64,000 nt of DNA from Thalassia testudinum (taxonomy: Eukaryota > Streptophyta > Magnoliopsida > Alismatales > Hydrocharitaceae), in contig JAZHRO010000013.1 of assembly GCA_037157565.1 (NCBI GenBank), positions 113,226,001 through 113,290,000 of the forward strand. The letters are read 5' to 3'. The position numbers were made by a program, and so were the translations under genes. The notes beneath the pieces are model-generated. The model was not told the DNA's origin, ran no database searches, and saw nothing but the letters and a program-made list of their open reading frames with translations. Shown here piece by piece: positions 10,614 to 21,536 of this stretch (positions are counted from its first letter, which is position 1; every line of letters begins with the position of its first letter).

Positions 10614-12327
10614 TGTTGAACTCTTGAATTGCTACGTTAACGTGTTTGGTTTTGGAAAACCTATCGTTGTAGCTTGAAAGCGAAGAATTCATGTTCAACA
10701 AATAAAATTTATACCGAAAAGAATTCCGGGTCGAACACAGGGGGCTATGTTGATCTATATTCGCAATTATATTTTTTTTAGAATTTTTGAAAAGCGAGGC
10801 GATATAATTACAATGGAGCTATCAGACTAAAAGAAAGAGAGAGAGAGAGAGAGAAAGAGAACATGCATTCAATATTTCAAACTGTTTATACAATCAAACT
10901 AAATAAAAGTTACACTAGAAAGTGAGAAATCAGCTACACTATAAAGCAGGAAAATTCTACACTAGAAAAACTGTAAAGAAGAATGGGAGAGAGAAGTTAT
11001 CCTCCTCGACGATTGCTTGGAGGACGAGCCAGACGAGATGACACCTGGACGAAGGAGAACGGAGTAGGACAAAGGAGGACGAAGCAGAAGAACGGGAACA
11101 GAGCAGGACGCCATCGTCGTCGCGGGATCCACTTCCGAAGGGGGACGAAAATTTAGACTTTATCTCGCAAGGAGCATCCCGGGTGTGGGACAAGCTTCTC
11201 TTGAGCTTTGGAGAGGTAGAGAAGAGAAGGAAGGGATCAGAATTTCGTGTAGAGGGGGTCTCCTTTTATAGTTGTAAGGAGAGGGGGCAAATTGGTCATT
11301 ACATCTTTAAAATAATAAATGAGGGATCTTTAGTGACGGATAAAACCGTCACTAAAGCCCCAACGTGGGCGTAGTACCCGCACCCATGCGTGCCTCCTCA
11401 GCTGCCCACGCTCAATGCATCCGCCCACGTTCATCAAATCTCAACCATCCGATCGCGAGATCGGATGGCTTAGGATGCTCCTTCTCCTGCTACTGTGCAC
11501 CCACCTCAACGCGTACGATGGTGCATCCTTGCTGCGCGTGCAATAGCGCATGAACGCTATCAGTGGATCTGAATCGCCCGATGACGATCCAACGCCCGCC
11601 TGCGCTTGCTCACCCGCGCCTTTCTCCCCTTCGCTGCGGCTCGAACCCGCAGCTGCAGCTCGCGATAGCGCCCTCGACCGCTGCGCTACGAGGGGCGGAT
11701 GGTCGAGCGGACGCTTTTAGGCGCGGCTGTCCACAGCCTTTGGATCGAGATCCAACGGCGGAGAGGGAGCGGGTGCGGAAGCTTCATTGGATGCATGCAG
11801 CTGTTTGGGCAGTCGAGATGGCGCCACGCATGCGGCTGTTTGGGCAGCCGAGATGGTGCCACGTGGCACCATCTTGGCCGTCCATCTTCTGGATGTTGTA
11901 GATGGTGCCACGGATGTTGGATTGACTCGATTTTTGCATCATTGGGCTGCGATCGTCGATCCGAATTCATCCGTGCGGTCGGATTTGTCATTGGAAGTGC
12001 AGATTTACACCATTTTGGCCCTTTATCTTCTAGGGTTCCCCGATCATTATCTGATGCTACGGATGCCTTATTAGAGCGATCTTGGAGTCGTTGAACTCCA
12101 ATCGTCGCCCTGATCACATCCATACGGTTGGATCTTTGATCCGAGGCCCTGATAAAATGTTTGCCCTATCCAAGCACATAAAAGGAGACAATTAACCTCC
12201 ATTTTATTCAAACTACTCTAAATGCAAGATGATGCATGTTATGCAATATTTATATCATGAAATGCAATCCTATGCTTAAGAACATGCATAAATAGACATC
12301 TTCAGTAGTGTAAATGTGTTTACATCA
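10614..12327 (-). repeat. E1 5' LTR
   Basis: 1714 bp copy of the 716-2376 LTR, ending CATCA before the TSD GATAC (12328-12332). TATA is at 11261-11271, the dyad at 11329-11356 and the tRNA-like boxes at 11626-11695. It carries an extra tandem copy of about 33 bp near 11824-11857 ('gcggctgtttgggcagccga') and a short insertion near 11600. The last 32 bp are copied in inverted orientation beyond the element (see 12296-12402). Confidence 0.95.
11626..11695 (-). other. tRNA-like A box/B box pair in the E1 5' LTR
   Basis: Minus strand: A box TAGCGCAGCGG (11678-11688), B box GGTTCGAGCCG (11637-11647), starts 41 nt apart. This copy folds better than the left one. The T arm pairs CTGCGG with CCGCAG around GTTCGAG, the D arm pairs GCGC with GCGC around an 11 nt loop containing GG, and the 5' CCCCTCG pairs with the 3' CGAAGGGG with one bulged A. 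The anticodon arm is degenerate. Confidence 0.62.
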
Positions 12328-12402
12328 GATACCCAAATCTCTCGTGCGTTCACACGAGAGATTGGGTATCTGATGTAAACACATTTACACTACTGAAGAT
12401 GT
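12296..12402. repeat. Fold-back inverted repeat across the E1 right end
   Basis: Left arm 12296-12346 and right arm 12353-12402 are reverse complements over about 50 bp with a single base indel and a 6 nt spacer (cgttca). The arms contain the last 32 bp of the E1 LTR, the GATAC target duplication and 13-14 bp of X-LTR flank. The flank word cacgagagattgggt occurs again at 12404-12418, directly repeated with the right arm. The second LTR tip (12371-12402) is not attached to any element. Confidence 0.93.
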
Positions 12403-13238
12403 ACACGAGAGATTGGGTGTGAATCAGGGATTAGGATCGAGCTCAGATGGAAGGGAATTCCTCAGAGAATCTTCCTTCCAAATCTGGGAGGAGATCTCTA
12501 AGGAATCAGGGAGTACTCCCCCTCCATTCCTCTCTGGAGTAGGATTTCTCCCCATTAATGGTAGAGGGACCTATTTGTAAGAATGGAGAGGAAGTTAGGG
12601 GGCTCTCTGCAATGGTTTTCAAAAGATAGGGGCCAAAATGTAATTAGGTGTACTATTTTGCAAAGTAGGTCAAGATGACCTCCCCTTAGGTCTAAATTTT
12701 GATACAGACCTAATTTGGACCTAAGAAATCCAATGGTGAAGTTGGATTTTAGTTTTGACCATGTTTGACTAGATATTTTGCGTAAAAATCCAAATTAGGT
12801 TAATTAATGAGCTAGGACCCCAATCTAGGTCAAAACAGGTTCCAAAGGAAAATTTGAAGGTTCTAAACCCTAGGGGATATTTTTACATGAATTTTAGAGG
12901 GTTTAGTTGATTTTTATCCTGACCAAAACCTTGTTGAATTAAGCGGGTCTATTTTAGGGTTACAAGATGTCATTTAATTCTTAAATTGCACATGAACCCA
13001 TTTCTGACTGAACCAACCCACTTTTTATCTTATTCAGACCATTTGACCTATGTTTTGCCTCTGAGAAATCCTATTTATGTACTGCAATGGTAAAATTGCA
13101 GTTTTAACCTTTATTTCATATTTTCTTCTCAGAACACTTATTCCTTGAATTAAGCCCTTCTCCAGGTTATGTAGGAGCTCTTATTCTCTTTCTTAGGCTA
13201 AAAGGAGCTAGTTAGGGCTCATGATGAGGCTCTCATCA
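12333..13238 (-). repeat. X-family LTR, U3 half (right of E1)
   Basis: On the minus strand it begins at 13238 with TGATGAG AGC CTCATCA, a terminal hairpin. It is collinear with the start of the complete X LTR at 55566-56250, including the shared words 'ctaaccctaaaat', 'caggataaaaatcaactaaacc' and 'ggtcaaacatggtc'. It continues across E1 into 715-1. The plus-strand bases 13239-13243 (gtgac) would be its target duplication; the partner lies outside the window. Confidence 0.85.
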
Positions 13239-14290
13239 GTGACCAAGCGTGAAGCAAGCTTGAGGTTGCTCCAGGCTTTGCCAGCTCCAGACCCCTGTCC
13301 CAGATTGCGTGGAAGATGCTCGCACACGAATCCAGGCTAGCAATTGGAGTCAAAGGCCATAGCAGCTACTGCAATTGGGAGCCTTGTCTCTTCCAGAGGT
13401 GTGCACAAAGAAAGGTGGGTGGATAGTCCCACCTTGGATACGAAAGAATGCCTGCACCAGAATAAATTGAAAAAGTGTTATCACCTTATCGCCTCATAAC
13501 CATGGGGTGAGGTCCCACTCACCTTCACCGGTCTTGTCCGCGGCACTGCCCACACCGACCTGGCTGACCCGACCCGACCTGCACTCCTCGCCCACCACCG
13601 CATGCCGGTGGACCTAGTCCCGGATACATACCCAACTTGATTACCCGAATACATGTGGCTCTGGGAGAGTGGAACCTAAGAGAGAAAGAGAGGAGAGTTG
13701 CGCATGGGTAGGGGGTAGGTTTTGCTACAGGCTGAAGAAGAGAAGCTAAACTGAAGAAGAAGGAGAAGCTAAGGACGAAGAGAAGCTAAGGACCACGGCA
13801 GGCAGAGAAGGAAGAAGAAGACAGAAGCCAAAGGCAAAGAGAAAGAGGAAAAGGAGTAGAAGCAGAAGAAGGAAGGCAAAAAGGTAGAAAGCTCGCAAAG
13901 GCAAAATAAGAATAAGAAGAAGGGAGGAGTAGACAGAGAAGAGGAAGCAGTAGAGAAAGAAAAGGAGTAGAAGCAGAAGAAAGAAGAAATCAGAAGAACA
14001 TTGTGGCATCATTTTAAGTCATCTGATTTACAAATCAGACATCCAATTTTTAATTCATATTTATATACATTGAGTTCTTTAGTATTTTGTGATCTACATT
14101 GCCATTTACTCCCATATTTTTGCACTCTGATATTATTGCATATTCTTTTAAATTCTAAATTATGATCATGATTTCTAAGCACCAATTTGCTTCCTGTGTT
14201 CGACCTCGGACTTCAAATTCGAGCACTAAAATTATAACTATTTTGAATGCTTTTTCTGTTGTACTACAACGCAACACTTTTAAAACTTGA
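13239..14290 (+). repeat. X-family LTR remnant, opposite orientation
   Basis: Plus-strand match to about 57270-58330 of the X solo LTR: 'gaaaaagtgtt' followed by 'cttatcgcct', then 'actcctcgcccaccaccgca', a long purine-rich stretch (13735-13995), and a U5 with 'gttcgacctcg'. The upstream half is absent because the oppositely oriented X LTR was inserted at 13238/13239. No coding potential; the ORF on the opposite strand (13746-14012) is only the complement of the purine tract. Confidence 0.75.
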
Positions 14291-15269
14291 TTCGGCGTCC
14301 CAAACAGTAGGGAGGGAGCTAGCCACCCCACGGGGCCCGGGGTTAAGCTAGCCACTCTACACCGACTTTGTTAGGCCCGCTGGGCAAACTGGGGTAGTCA
14401 GACGAGTATGCAGACTGTGGAGGGGCAAGACCCCTGTTTAGTTCCGAGGGGCGAGACCCTTGTTCTGAGAGGGTAAGGCCCTATACTATTCCGTGCTGTA
14501 TTTTGGGCGTACCCGTTAGTGGAAATGACTGATTGTGTGTTAGTGCGGGGTAGCTACCCATGTGCTTATCACGTGTGCCGTAGTCACCGCTATGTCTCAA
14601 TAGTGACCTAAGGGTGGTTAAATGGGTGTAGGACTACCGCAAGGGACTCTCCCAGCTAGGAGAGCACCACGTGTACCTTCTACTCCATGGAAAAGACTAC
14701 AATCAAGATTGTTCCCATGAGGAACAAGCAAGATCAAGAAATACTTGGATACCTTGTGAAATAGATAAACCAAAATACCTAAATGAAATAAATAAAAATG
14801 AGAATAAAGCCTGCTTATTGCTTTTACTTTACTTGCACATAAATAATGTAAACACCACTCTACTCAGCATTCGCTGACTCCGTCTTTTCGTAACCCTGTT
14901 CAGGATCAGAAGTTGCGTAACCTGAGTTTTCGGCTGCAGAGGGAGCTGGGCCCAGCTAAGCCCAGTCGTAGTAGTTTTCTTTCCAGCTTTTTTGTTTCTA
15001 CTGTAGTTGTGAGTACTGGGCCTTTGAGTTATTATTCCTGTTACTTTCTATTTTCTTTCCGTTGTTGTTGTTGTGGTGGCATGTACCATATTTTGAGATG
15101 GTTGTTCTACTTTCCTTTACTATTTTTCCATTTACGTAGTTATATTGCATGTGTGAATGTGGTTTATTTTCCTGCTTTTGGTTATTTCTCATTGGATGAC
15201 TAGGTCTTGGGATTAGTCAAGGCGAGCCAGTCTCGAGTCATGTAGGGATCCGGGAACTGGGTCATAACA
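14291..15269 (+). repeat. LTR remnant, possibly chromovirus (Tekay/Del-like)
   Basis: Noncoding. It contains 'cattcgctgactccg' and 'gttcaggatcagaag' followed by a T-rich tract and ends ctgggtcataaca at 15269, which resembles the R-U5 end of Tekay/Del LTRs as I remember them. Its start is not resolved. It abuts the E4 interior at 15270, so it was probably the 3' end of an element inserted into E4. Confidence 0.4.
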
Positions 15270-15640
15270 AAAAAAAAAGTTTTAAACCAAAAACACACCC
15301 TTAAATGTTGGCTTCTCACAAGCATGACACAATGTTTTAAAGGTTTTTGCAAGTTGCGAATTAGATTCAAGACCCAGAAAAATCCTAAAAACAAAAATTT
15401 CTAGTCATTTGAATCAACAAGGGGTTAATCTGTGAATTTTTTGGAGGGTATATTGATCCCATTTTTGTCTAATTTTTGGATTCGACCCGATGTTTATCTT
15501 CAACAAATCCCGTGCCTCCTGTGTTTAGATCAACCAAGGTCCCTTAATCTTTTTCTCCTCAAAAGTTAAATTCCCCAAAAATTTCATTTTGTAAAAATTA
15601 AAGTTTTGTTAAGAGACTAGCAAAAGTAAGCATGGGGGTG
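15270..15640 (+). other. E4 internal 3' end with polypurine tract
   Basis: Reverse-complement homologue of the E3 3' spacer (37945-38300): shared 'ttttgcaagttgcgaat', 'caaggggttaat', 'gatgtttatcttcaac' and 'agagactagcaaaag'. It ends with the polypurine tract AAGCATGGGGGTG (15628-15640) just before the LTR. The rest of the E4 interior is missing or lies left of the window. Confidence 0.85.
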
Positions 15641-17185
15641 TGGTAAACGCTAGTTTATCATCATTCTTATGCATTAAAACAAACCTAGCTCTTAGGATTT
15701 TGCTCCGCAAAAGGGTTTCTGGGCTGCATTTAGGCATTAAATAAGTTAGGCATGCATTGCATTTGTTATTTTATTTTGATGTGTTTCTTGGAGTGTTAGG
15801 GATAAGCAGAGAGTCAGATCTCCAGAACCCTAGCACTCGAAAAGGTAACAGTTGAAGAGGAAGCTCAATCAGGCTAGGACTCAGCTAATTCTAGCTCATC
15901 ATGGCTGGGTACCAGCTCCCTTGGACTAGGGTTAGCTCCATTCAACTCCATTCAGCTCATCTTAGCTGAATGGTAGCTCAAGAAGGCTCATCTTAGCTCA
16001 CCCTAGCTTAGGTCAGCTCAACTCAGCTGAGTCTAGCATATCTCAGCTCCCACTAGTTCACTGGGAGCTCTAACTAGCTCAACTGAGTTGACTTGAGTCC
16101 ACCTCAGCTCAAGCTCAGCTCACCTCAGCTCCATCCAGCTCACAATAGCTAGACTTTAAGCTAGATGAACTACTACTTGTCAACTAGTAGCTTAGCTAGC
16201 TCTAGAGCTCTCATCAGAGGTAGTTCCAACTCAACCTAGCTCCAGCTAGGTTAGGACCAGCTCAACTACCTAAGCTTGGCTACTTGCATAAGAACTAAGT
16301 GGCTAAGCTCAGTAGTTGAGCTCCCCTTGAAGCTACCTCAGCAACCCCAACTCCAAAATACCTGATACCAACTCCAGAATACTCCTCCCCATCTCTCTTC
16401 CATGAAACCCTAGCTCCTCCAGCTCTACTCTACTAGCTAAGCTAGCTTACCTAGCTTAGCTAAACTCTACTCCTCCAAAAACTTCCATGAACGTCCACTC
16501 TTCAACCCTTAGCCCTAGCCAAACCCTAACCAAACCTATCCTTGGCGCCAACCCACACCAACCACCACCACTCACACCCCTTCAAGTTGGCGCCAAAAAC
16601 ACCACATGCACCCCTTCCTTTTGGCGCCAACTTCCCCTTAAATCCTAACCCTACACATCACCACCTGAAGCCATCCCTACCACCCACCTATACCCTTCTA
16701 GAAACCTACACTTGGCGCCAAACATAACCCCCCATAACTACCCTAAACCCTACCTTAGTTGGCACCAAAAATCACCCCCTACACCCCTTCATTTGGTGCC
16801 AACACTTCCTCCCATACACCCTACATATTACCCCCCAACCTATCCTAACCCTCCATCTAGTGATGCCACCTAAACCCCCCCCCCCCTTAACCCACCTAAA
16901 GTGGCTCCAACTCCCTTAACTCCACCACAACTACCACCTCAAGCATCCCTCCTCTTTGGCACCACCCTATATCTACCCTCCATCACATAACCACCACCAT
17001 ATAACTCCATCTCCACCCTACAACACACCGAACCAAGCCCTTAACCCTAGCTACCACTTAAGGTTGGAGCCAACCAACAAGTAGCCCTCCATTTTGGCAC
17101 CAACAACCCTAGCCCTAGGATCCTATAACCACCATCTAACCCCCATCATAGTTGTCCATCCTATAACCACCCCTAACACCCTACC
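15641..17185 (+). repeat. E4 3' LTR, first part (U3)
   Basis: Starts TGGTAAACGC right after the polypurine tract. It has three zones. One is an AGCT-dense tract (about 15880-16480). The next is a C-rich zone with four perfect TTGGCGCCAA palindromes (16542-16551, 16587-16596, 16621-16630, 16712-16721) and several one-base variants. The third is a C/A-rich zone up to E2. The last five bases, CTACC (17181-17185), are the E2 target duplication. The LTR resumes at 24084. Confidence 0.88.
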
Positions 17186-18569
17186 TGACGTGTCGTTGTG
17201 CATGTGTGTTAAGGAGAGTCGTTATAGTCGCACTTGCAACGTCGGTTTTAAAATAAGTAAACGGAGGTGAGTCCGAGTGTCGGTCTCAGGGAGGCGTGAA
17301 AATTGGATTTTTGCTTATCACTTGTTGTCACGGAAAGTGCGGAGTTTTGCTTGTGAAAGATGCGATTTTGAAAAGCAAGAGATAGAGATAGAGAGAGAAG
17401 GTTTAGGGTTAGAAAGCTCTTTGTTTTGATCATGCAACTTGAATAGAAATTAAAATGGCAATTGAACAGAAAATAACTTCATTAAACATGCACTTGTAGT
17501 TCATAACTTACAACATTAAATACATGCTTCAACAAAAGTAATAAAAAGCTTAAAAGAGAGTGTGTGTGTGGAGAGCGACGAGGCAGCCACGGCGGTGGAG
17601 GAGGTTCCGATGACAGCTCGTCGTCTCCGGCAATTACAAGAGGGCCTAAAGCTAGCTAAGAGAGGGGTGAAGTAGTTGCAAGGGGGAGTGAATGCCTTGA
17701 ATGGTGGTTGGAGGGGGTTTAAATAGAGTTAAGGGCTTCCTAAAAGAAGAAGGGGCTTTAGCGACATCCAGAGCGTCGCTACAACCACTCCCAAAAACCT
17801 CGGTGAAGCCCTCCAGCCGCCGGCAAGCCGCCCGCCTCGTTTCTTCTCTTCATGCGATCCGCAGCCGCTGAACGAGAGCCGTCCGATCTAGTCCTCCTCG
17901 GCTGTGCTGGGATAGCGCCTCGGGCATGCGTGTGCGTGCACGTCATCGCTTGGCGTGTGCACGAGCGTGGACGCCTGTAAGCTGCGGTCGTACCGCGTGG
18001 TAAGATCTCGGCCGCCCGCTACTGATCGGGCGGCCCAATTTCTCCACACCCATCTCCCGTGTTCAATTTCACCTCCGTGCGGCTCGAACCTACGTTGCGT
18101 GCGTGTGGGCGTGCGCGCTAACCGTTGCGTCACGCCCGCGCTTTTCGCGACGACCGCGGGTGGGCGCGCGAGTCTCGGCCGTTCGATCGAAGATCGACGG
18201 CCGAGATTTTATCTCAGCTGGCGAAAGGCGTGGCGCGCGGTGGGGCGTGGCTGACGTGGCGAATCTGGGCCGTTGATCTCCAAATCAACTGTCAGAACTT
18301 CTTGGGCCCATTGTAGGAGCTCCGAATGTCGGATTTGGTCGATCTTGAGTCCGTTGGACTCCGTTCGTCGTTCTGAATCCATCCGTGCGGTCCGATTGCT
18401 CATCTGAGGCTTGCTTTGACAAATGCTTACACAAATGGCCATTAATACAGTTTCTAAGCAATCTTGGTACATGATGTATGCAATGCTCCTATTCTACTTA
18501 TGTTGTGCCTTCTATTCTAAATATGGGTCATATTCAACATAATTATCACCCCCTTGTGTAGTGTTATCA
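17186..18569 (-). repeat. E2 3' LTR
   Basis: Starts TGACGTGTCG and ends GTGTTATCA on the plus strand. Minus-strand features: tRNA-like boxes (A 18122-18132 TGACGCAACGG; B 18080-18090 GGTTCGAGCCG), dyad TAGCGAC/GTCGCTA (17759-17765/17775-17781), TATA-like CTATTTAAA (17718-17726) and a (GT)n run near 17562. It retains a short 'ccgttcgatcgaagatcgacgg' hairpin segment (about 18180-18202) that the right LTR lacks. Confidence 0.93.
18075..18139 (-). other. tRNA-like A box/B box pair in the E2 3' LTR
   Basis: Minus strand: A box TGACGCAACGG (18122-18132) followed by TTAGCGCG, B box GGTTCGAGCCG (18080-18090), starts 42 nt apart. The A box lies 406 bp upstream of the TATA-like box, nearly the same distance as in E1. 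It is GC-rich, with no paired anticodon arm. Confidence 0.55.
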
Positions 18570-20078
18570 TACCCCTATTTCCTTTCAGAATTTAAGAAGT
18601 AATTGCTTAGACACTTCGTTACTTGTCAATAAGAGGAAATATACGAAGATCTTAATCTACAAAGACTAAGCAGCGCCCGGATGTCTGCCAAAATACGATT
18701 CGCCCGAATCCTTGCTTAAATGTATATAACTATACATATGTATATATATATATTTTAGAATTTTTTCGGAATTCAGTGTGGGTTGGTAACTTTTTACGGC
18801 TACCCAACCTACCCAAAACTCAGTCAAAACCCTAAGTGCTAAGCATCTTGGTGTGAATGTTGTGATAGACTCACTTAACGGTAATTGAGATAGACTTCGA
18901 GTTTCTACACCTCTAAGTGACCGGAAAAGGAAATAAATTTTCCTGAAGGTGTATTTGTTCGATTGGTAGCTTTCTCCCTACATTTATTTTAATTGGGGTC
19001 AACACAAGGATTTTTCCAGTGTATATCTCCCCGGCTTGTACTACTTCCCTGCTTCTTCCTTAGGTGTTTTGGTCTTTTTGTGTAATTATTGAGCTGGGCT
19101 CTGGACAACCGACCAATGAGTTGTTACCCACGATCACTTACCAGCCATACTCGTGCGGTGAAGTGTGGTTTATTTTCTTTTCTTCTTTTTTTTTTTCGTA
19201 GGTGGCTTCCCTGATCTCAAATGTACCTAGAGGCAATGAAGAAGAAATGGCCTGTGGCTGGGTTCTGGACAACCTGCCAATGGGTTGTTACCCACGACAA
19301 CTTGCCAGCCATACCACCCTAGAGAGTTCATTACCTACCCAATTTCTATCAAAATCTCCAAGAAGTGAGTCTGTGCAAAAATGTGTGTAGATACTTAGAC
19401 TCAAAGTTTTTCTGAGTTAGAGGGTGAGTTGATAAGTCATATACTTATTACCTTATTTAGTAGGTGGATTAGAATAGCTTAAGGTTGCAAGGATTCGTTG
19501 CTAAATCTATATTTTAATGGACACCAGGGCTGATTAAGCCTGAAGACCTGAAAAGTCTAAGTGTTTAAGTTATTTTTATATTATTTCCCACTATTGACAA
19601 GTTTCTAATACCTAAGTTTTCTTCCTAAATTCAATTTTTTTTTTTAATTTATTTATTCATTCAGACTGATTAATTGAGCTTAGGATTATGCAATTTACCA
19701 CCCCCCCATGCTTAAGTTGGACAATGACCTCATTGGCAGATACATGGATGCAAAAGGGTTTAAAAAGATAGTACCTGAGTGACGTAAACTACCAGATCAG
19801 TCTGAATCCTTTGGGTTGTCTCCCAGGAAGCACTGAGTTTAATGCCTCCAGCTGGGCGGTGCGCAAACAAGAATGGTTTGGGTCAAGGAGATATGTTCAA
19901 AATTAACCAGACCCAAAATCAGAAGTCCATAGATGCGAATAAGGTTGTGGTGGAGTCCCGTTCCTAAGGGGTGGGAATTCTGCAACAGATGTATCATGCA
20001 TGCCCGTGTCAGATCCTCTCTTAGTCTGTGGGCATGCAAACAAGTTTCTGTGGACGAACGCACCCCAAATATGACGTG
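18570..20078 (-). other. E2 3' spacer with polypurine tract and conserved post-ORF motif
   Basis: The polypurine tract AAATAGGGGTA lies at 18570-18580 (minus). The doubled 'tctggacaacc...ccagccata' motif lies at about 19097-19150 and 19260-19316, as in E1. At 19815-19858 the minus strand reads GGAGGCATTAAACTCAGTGC then TTCCTGGGAGACAACCC, the motif that follows pol in E3 (39305-39350) and, as I recall, in other Athila/Tat elements. No ORF of interest. Confidence 0.75.
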
Positions 20079-21536
20079 CTAGACACTAAAGATGTAGGTT
20101 TTATATTCAACTTGTGCCCCCATAAAATTGTAATCCATCAAAAGTGTATCAATTCCAGTGCATTCGGGTTGCGGGATCTTTATTCTGCTAGGGCAGGTAA
20201 CAAAGTCCAGAGTTTTATAATGAGCCCTACAATCAAGCATGAGGCCTCTCTCCAAAGACGAATCCATCTCTTCCGCAACTATGGTTTCATTGCTCATTCC
20301 CTCCAAGCCCTTGATCTCAAGAATATTTTCTTCAACCTCCTTTGTATCAAATTCACTGTTTGGGGTTGCATTAGAGGTAGGGTCAATTTCATCCTCTAGA
20401 TCATATTCTTTCTCTCGACCCTCCTCCAAATTTGTCATGGGGATTCCACTCGATTCATAATCAATTTCTTTGAAATTGTAACTCCATTCTCCATCTATGA
20501 TGTTGGCTGCTGCTCCCACCGGATTGCTTCTCTTGGGCTGATTAGATTCAGATTCCAAGGCCTCTCCCCTCACATTCTCAGTTTCCTCCTGATGTTTGTT
20601 CTCAATGCTTCCCAAATTATGTTCCGAGGTATCCTTACTGTCCTTATCCACTGAGCTGTCCAACTCCTGAGGGGTATCAATGGTGGACTGAACCAAATCA
20701 GGATGACTGGGTGTAGTCCAATTGATCATGGTAGGTCCTTGCTTTATGAATTCCATGAATGGCATTGTGTGCAACAGCTTTCTTTGGCCTTCTTCCCCCA
20801 ATTGTTGGAACAAATCCAACATGGCCTGTTGCCCTTTAACCAATTCTTGATTCTGTTTGTGTAGTTCTAACTGGAGGTTATCAAGAATTGACATGGTGTC
20901 ATTTGGTGTCCTTTGGATTTCCTCCTTGAAATCCAAGTTAAGAGAGTATGGTTGAGGTTGTGGGTCAGAACCCACACTTGTGTTTAGATTCTTGGGTGGG
21001 TCCTCTATTCTATCATGTTTAGGGTCCAGTTCTTCAAGAGGAACCATTCTCTGCTTGGTCCTACTCCATAATAGTTGAGGTTCTAAGTTCTCCTCCCAGT
21101 CAGATTCTTCATCAGGGGACCAAATCAAAGGTTGATGATCCTGGGCTTGCCTAGATTTCTGATCATTTTTTGATTTCCATTTGTCTAGAACTCCTTCCAA
21201 TCCAAAGGTCAAGTAGGAAAGGTTGTTGAATTCAGATGACCTTTATTGGTTATTATCCTGAGAAGGGTAGGGTTCTTGGTGTTCTCCTAAAGCGTAGGTC
21301 CTATCATAGTAGAGCGGGTTGAACCTAAATGAGGAGGCATTGTGAGGAGAATCGAGATATGGAGCCCCACGATTTGAATCGTACCCTTGGGTGGCTATGT
21401 TGGGTGTATTCCAATAAGAGGTTGGTGCGGTTTGGTCATAGTTGGGACAAGAGGGATATTCAAGGTTGTATCCCCAACTTGGTGGTTGGTTAGCCCAAGT
21501 AGGCTGTGGGTATGGTCCACTTGGGTTAGCATACAA
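20079..21536 (-). CDS. E2 unknown acidic protein (one in-frame stop)
   Basis: Function not recognised. Two open stretches share one frame: 21243-21536 (97 codons, Pro/Tyr/Trp/Asn-rich, e.g. QPTWANQPPSWGY) and 20079-21212 (377 codons), separated by a TAA at 21243-21245 and a short gap. The second part starts MTFGLEGVLDKWKS and has an acidic region (SPDEESDWEENLEP). A helical Gln/Leu segment with coiled-coil character follows (LDNLQLELHKQNQELV, QQAMLDLFQQL), then a long Glu/Asp/Asn-rich tail. An earlier TAG precedes residue LYANPSG, so the true start is unclear; no good ATG is seen. It occupies the gag position but lacks the Retrotrans_gag core. It may be a Gag C-terminal remnant fused to unrelated sequence, or a captured gene. 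Confidence 0.55.

Larger units (their letters stand above)
716..12327 (-). mobile_element. E1: degenerate Athila-type Ty3/gypsy retrotransposon
   Basis: Full-length 11.6 kb element on the minus strand. It has two LTRs (716-2376 and 10614-12327), the 5 bp target duplication GATAC at 711-715 and 12328-12332, a tRNA-Asp primer site next to the right (5') LTR and a polypurine tract next to the left (3') LTR. Internal order on the minus strand is leader, gag, aspartic protease, reverse transcriptase, RNase H, integrase, 3' spacer. No envelope-like ORF follows integrase, although many Athila elements have one. Coding capacity is lost through nine in-frame stops, mostly TAG, and three frameshifts. 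The LTRs differ by several indels, so insertion is older than that of E3. It sits in the U3 of an X-family LTR. Confidence 0.95.

Noticed and set aside
11563..12123. Overlapping ORFs in the E1 5' LTR (up to 145 codons)
   Set aside because: The corresponding frames in the other E1 LTR (1801-2123) are not kept in length or reading.
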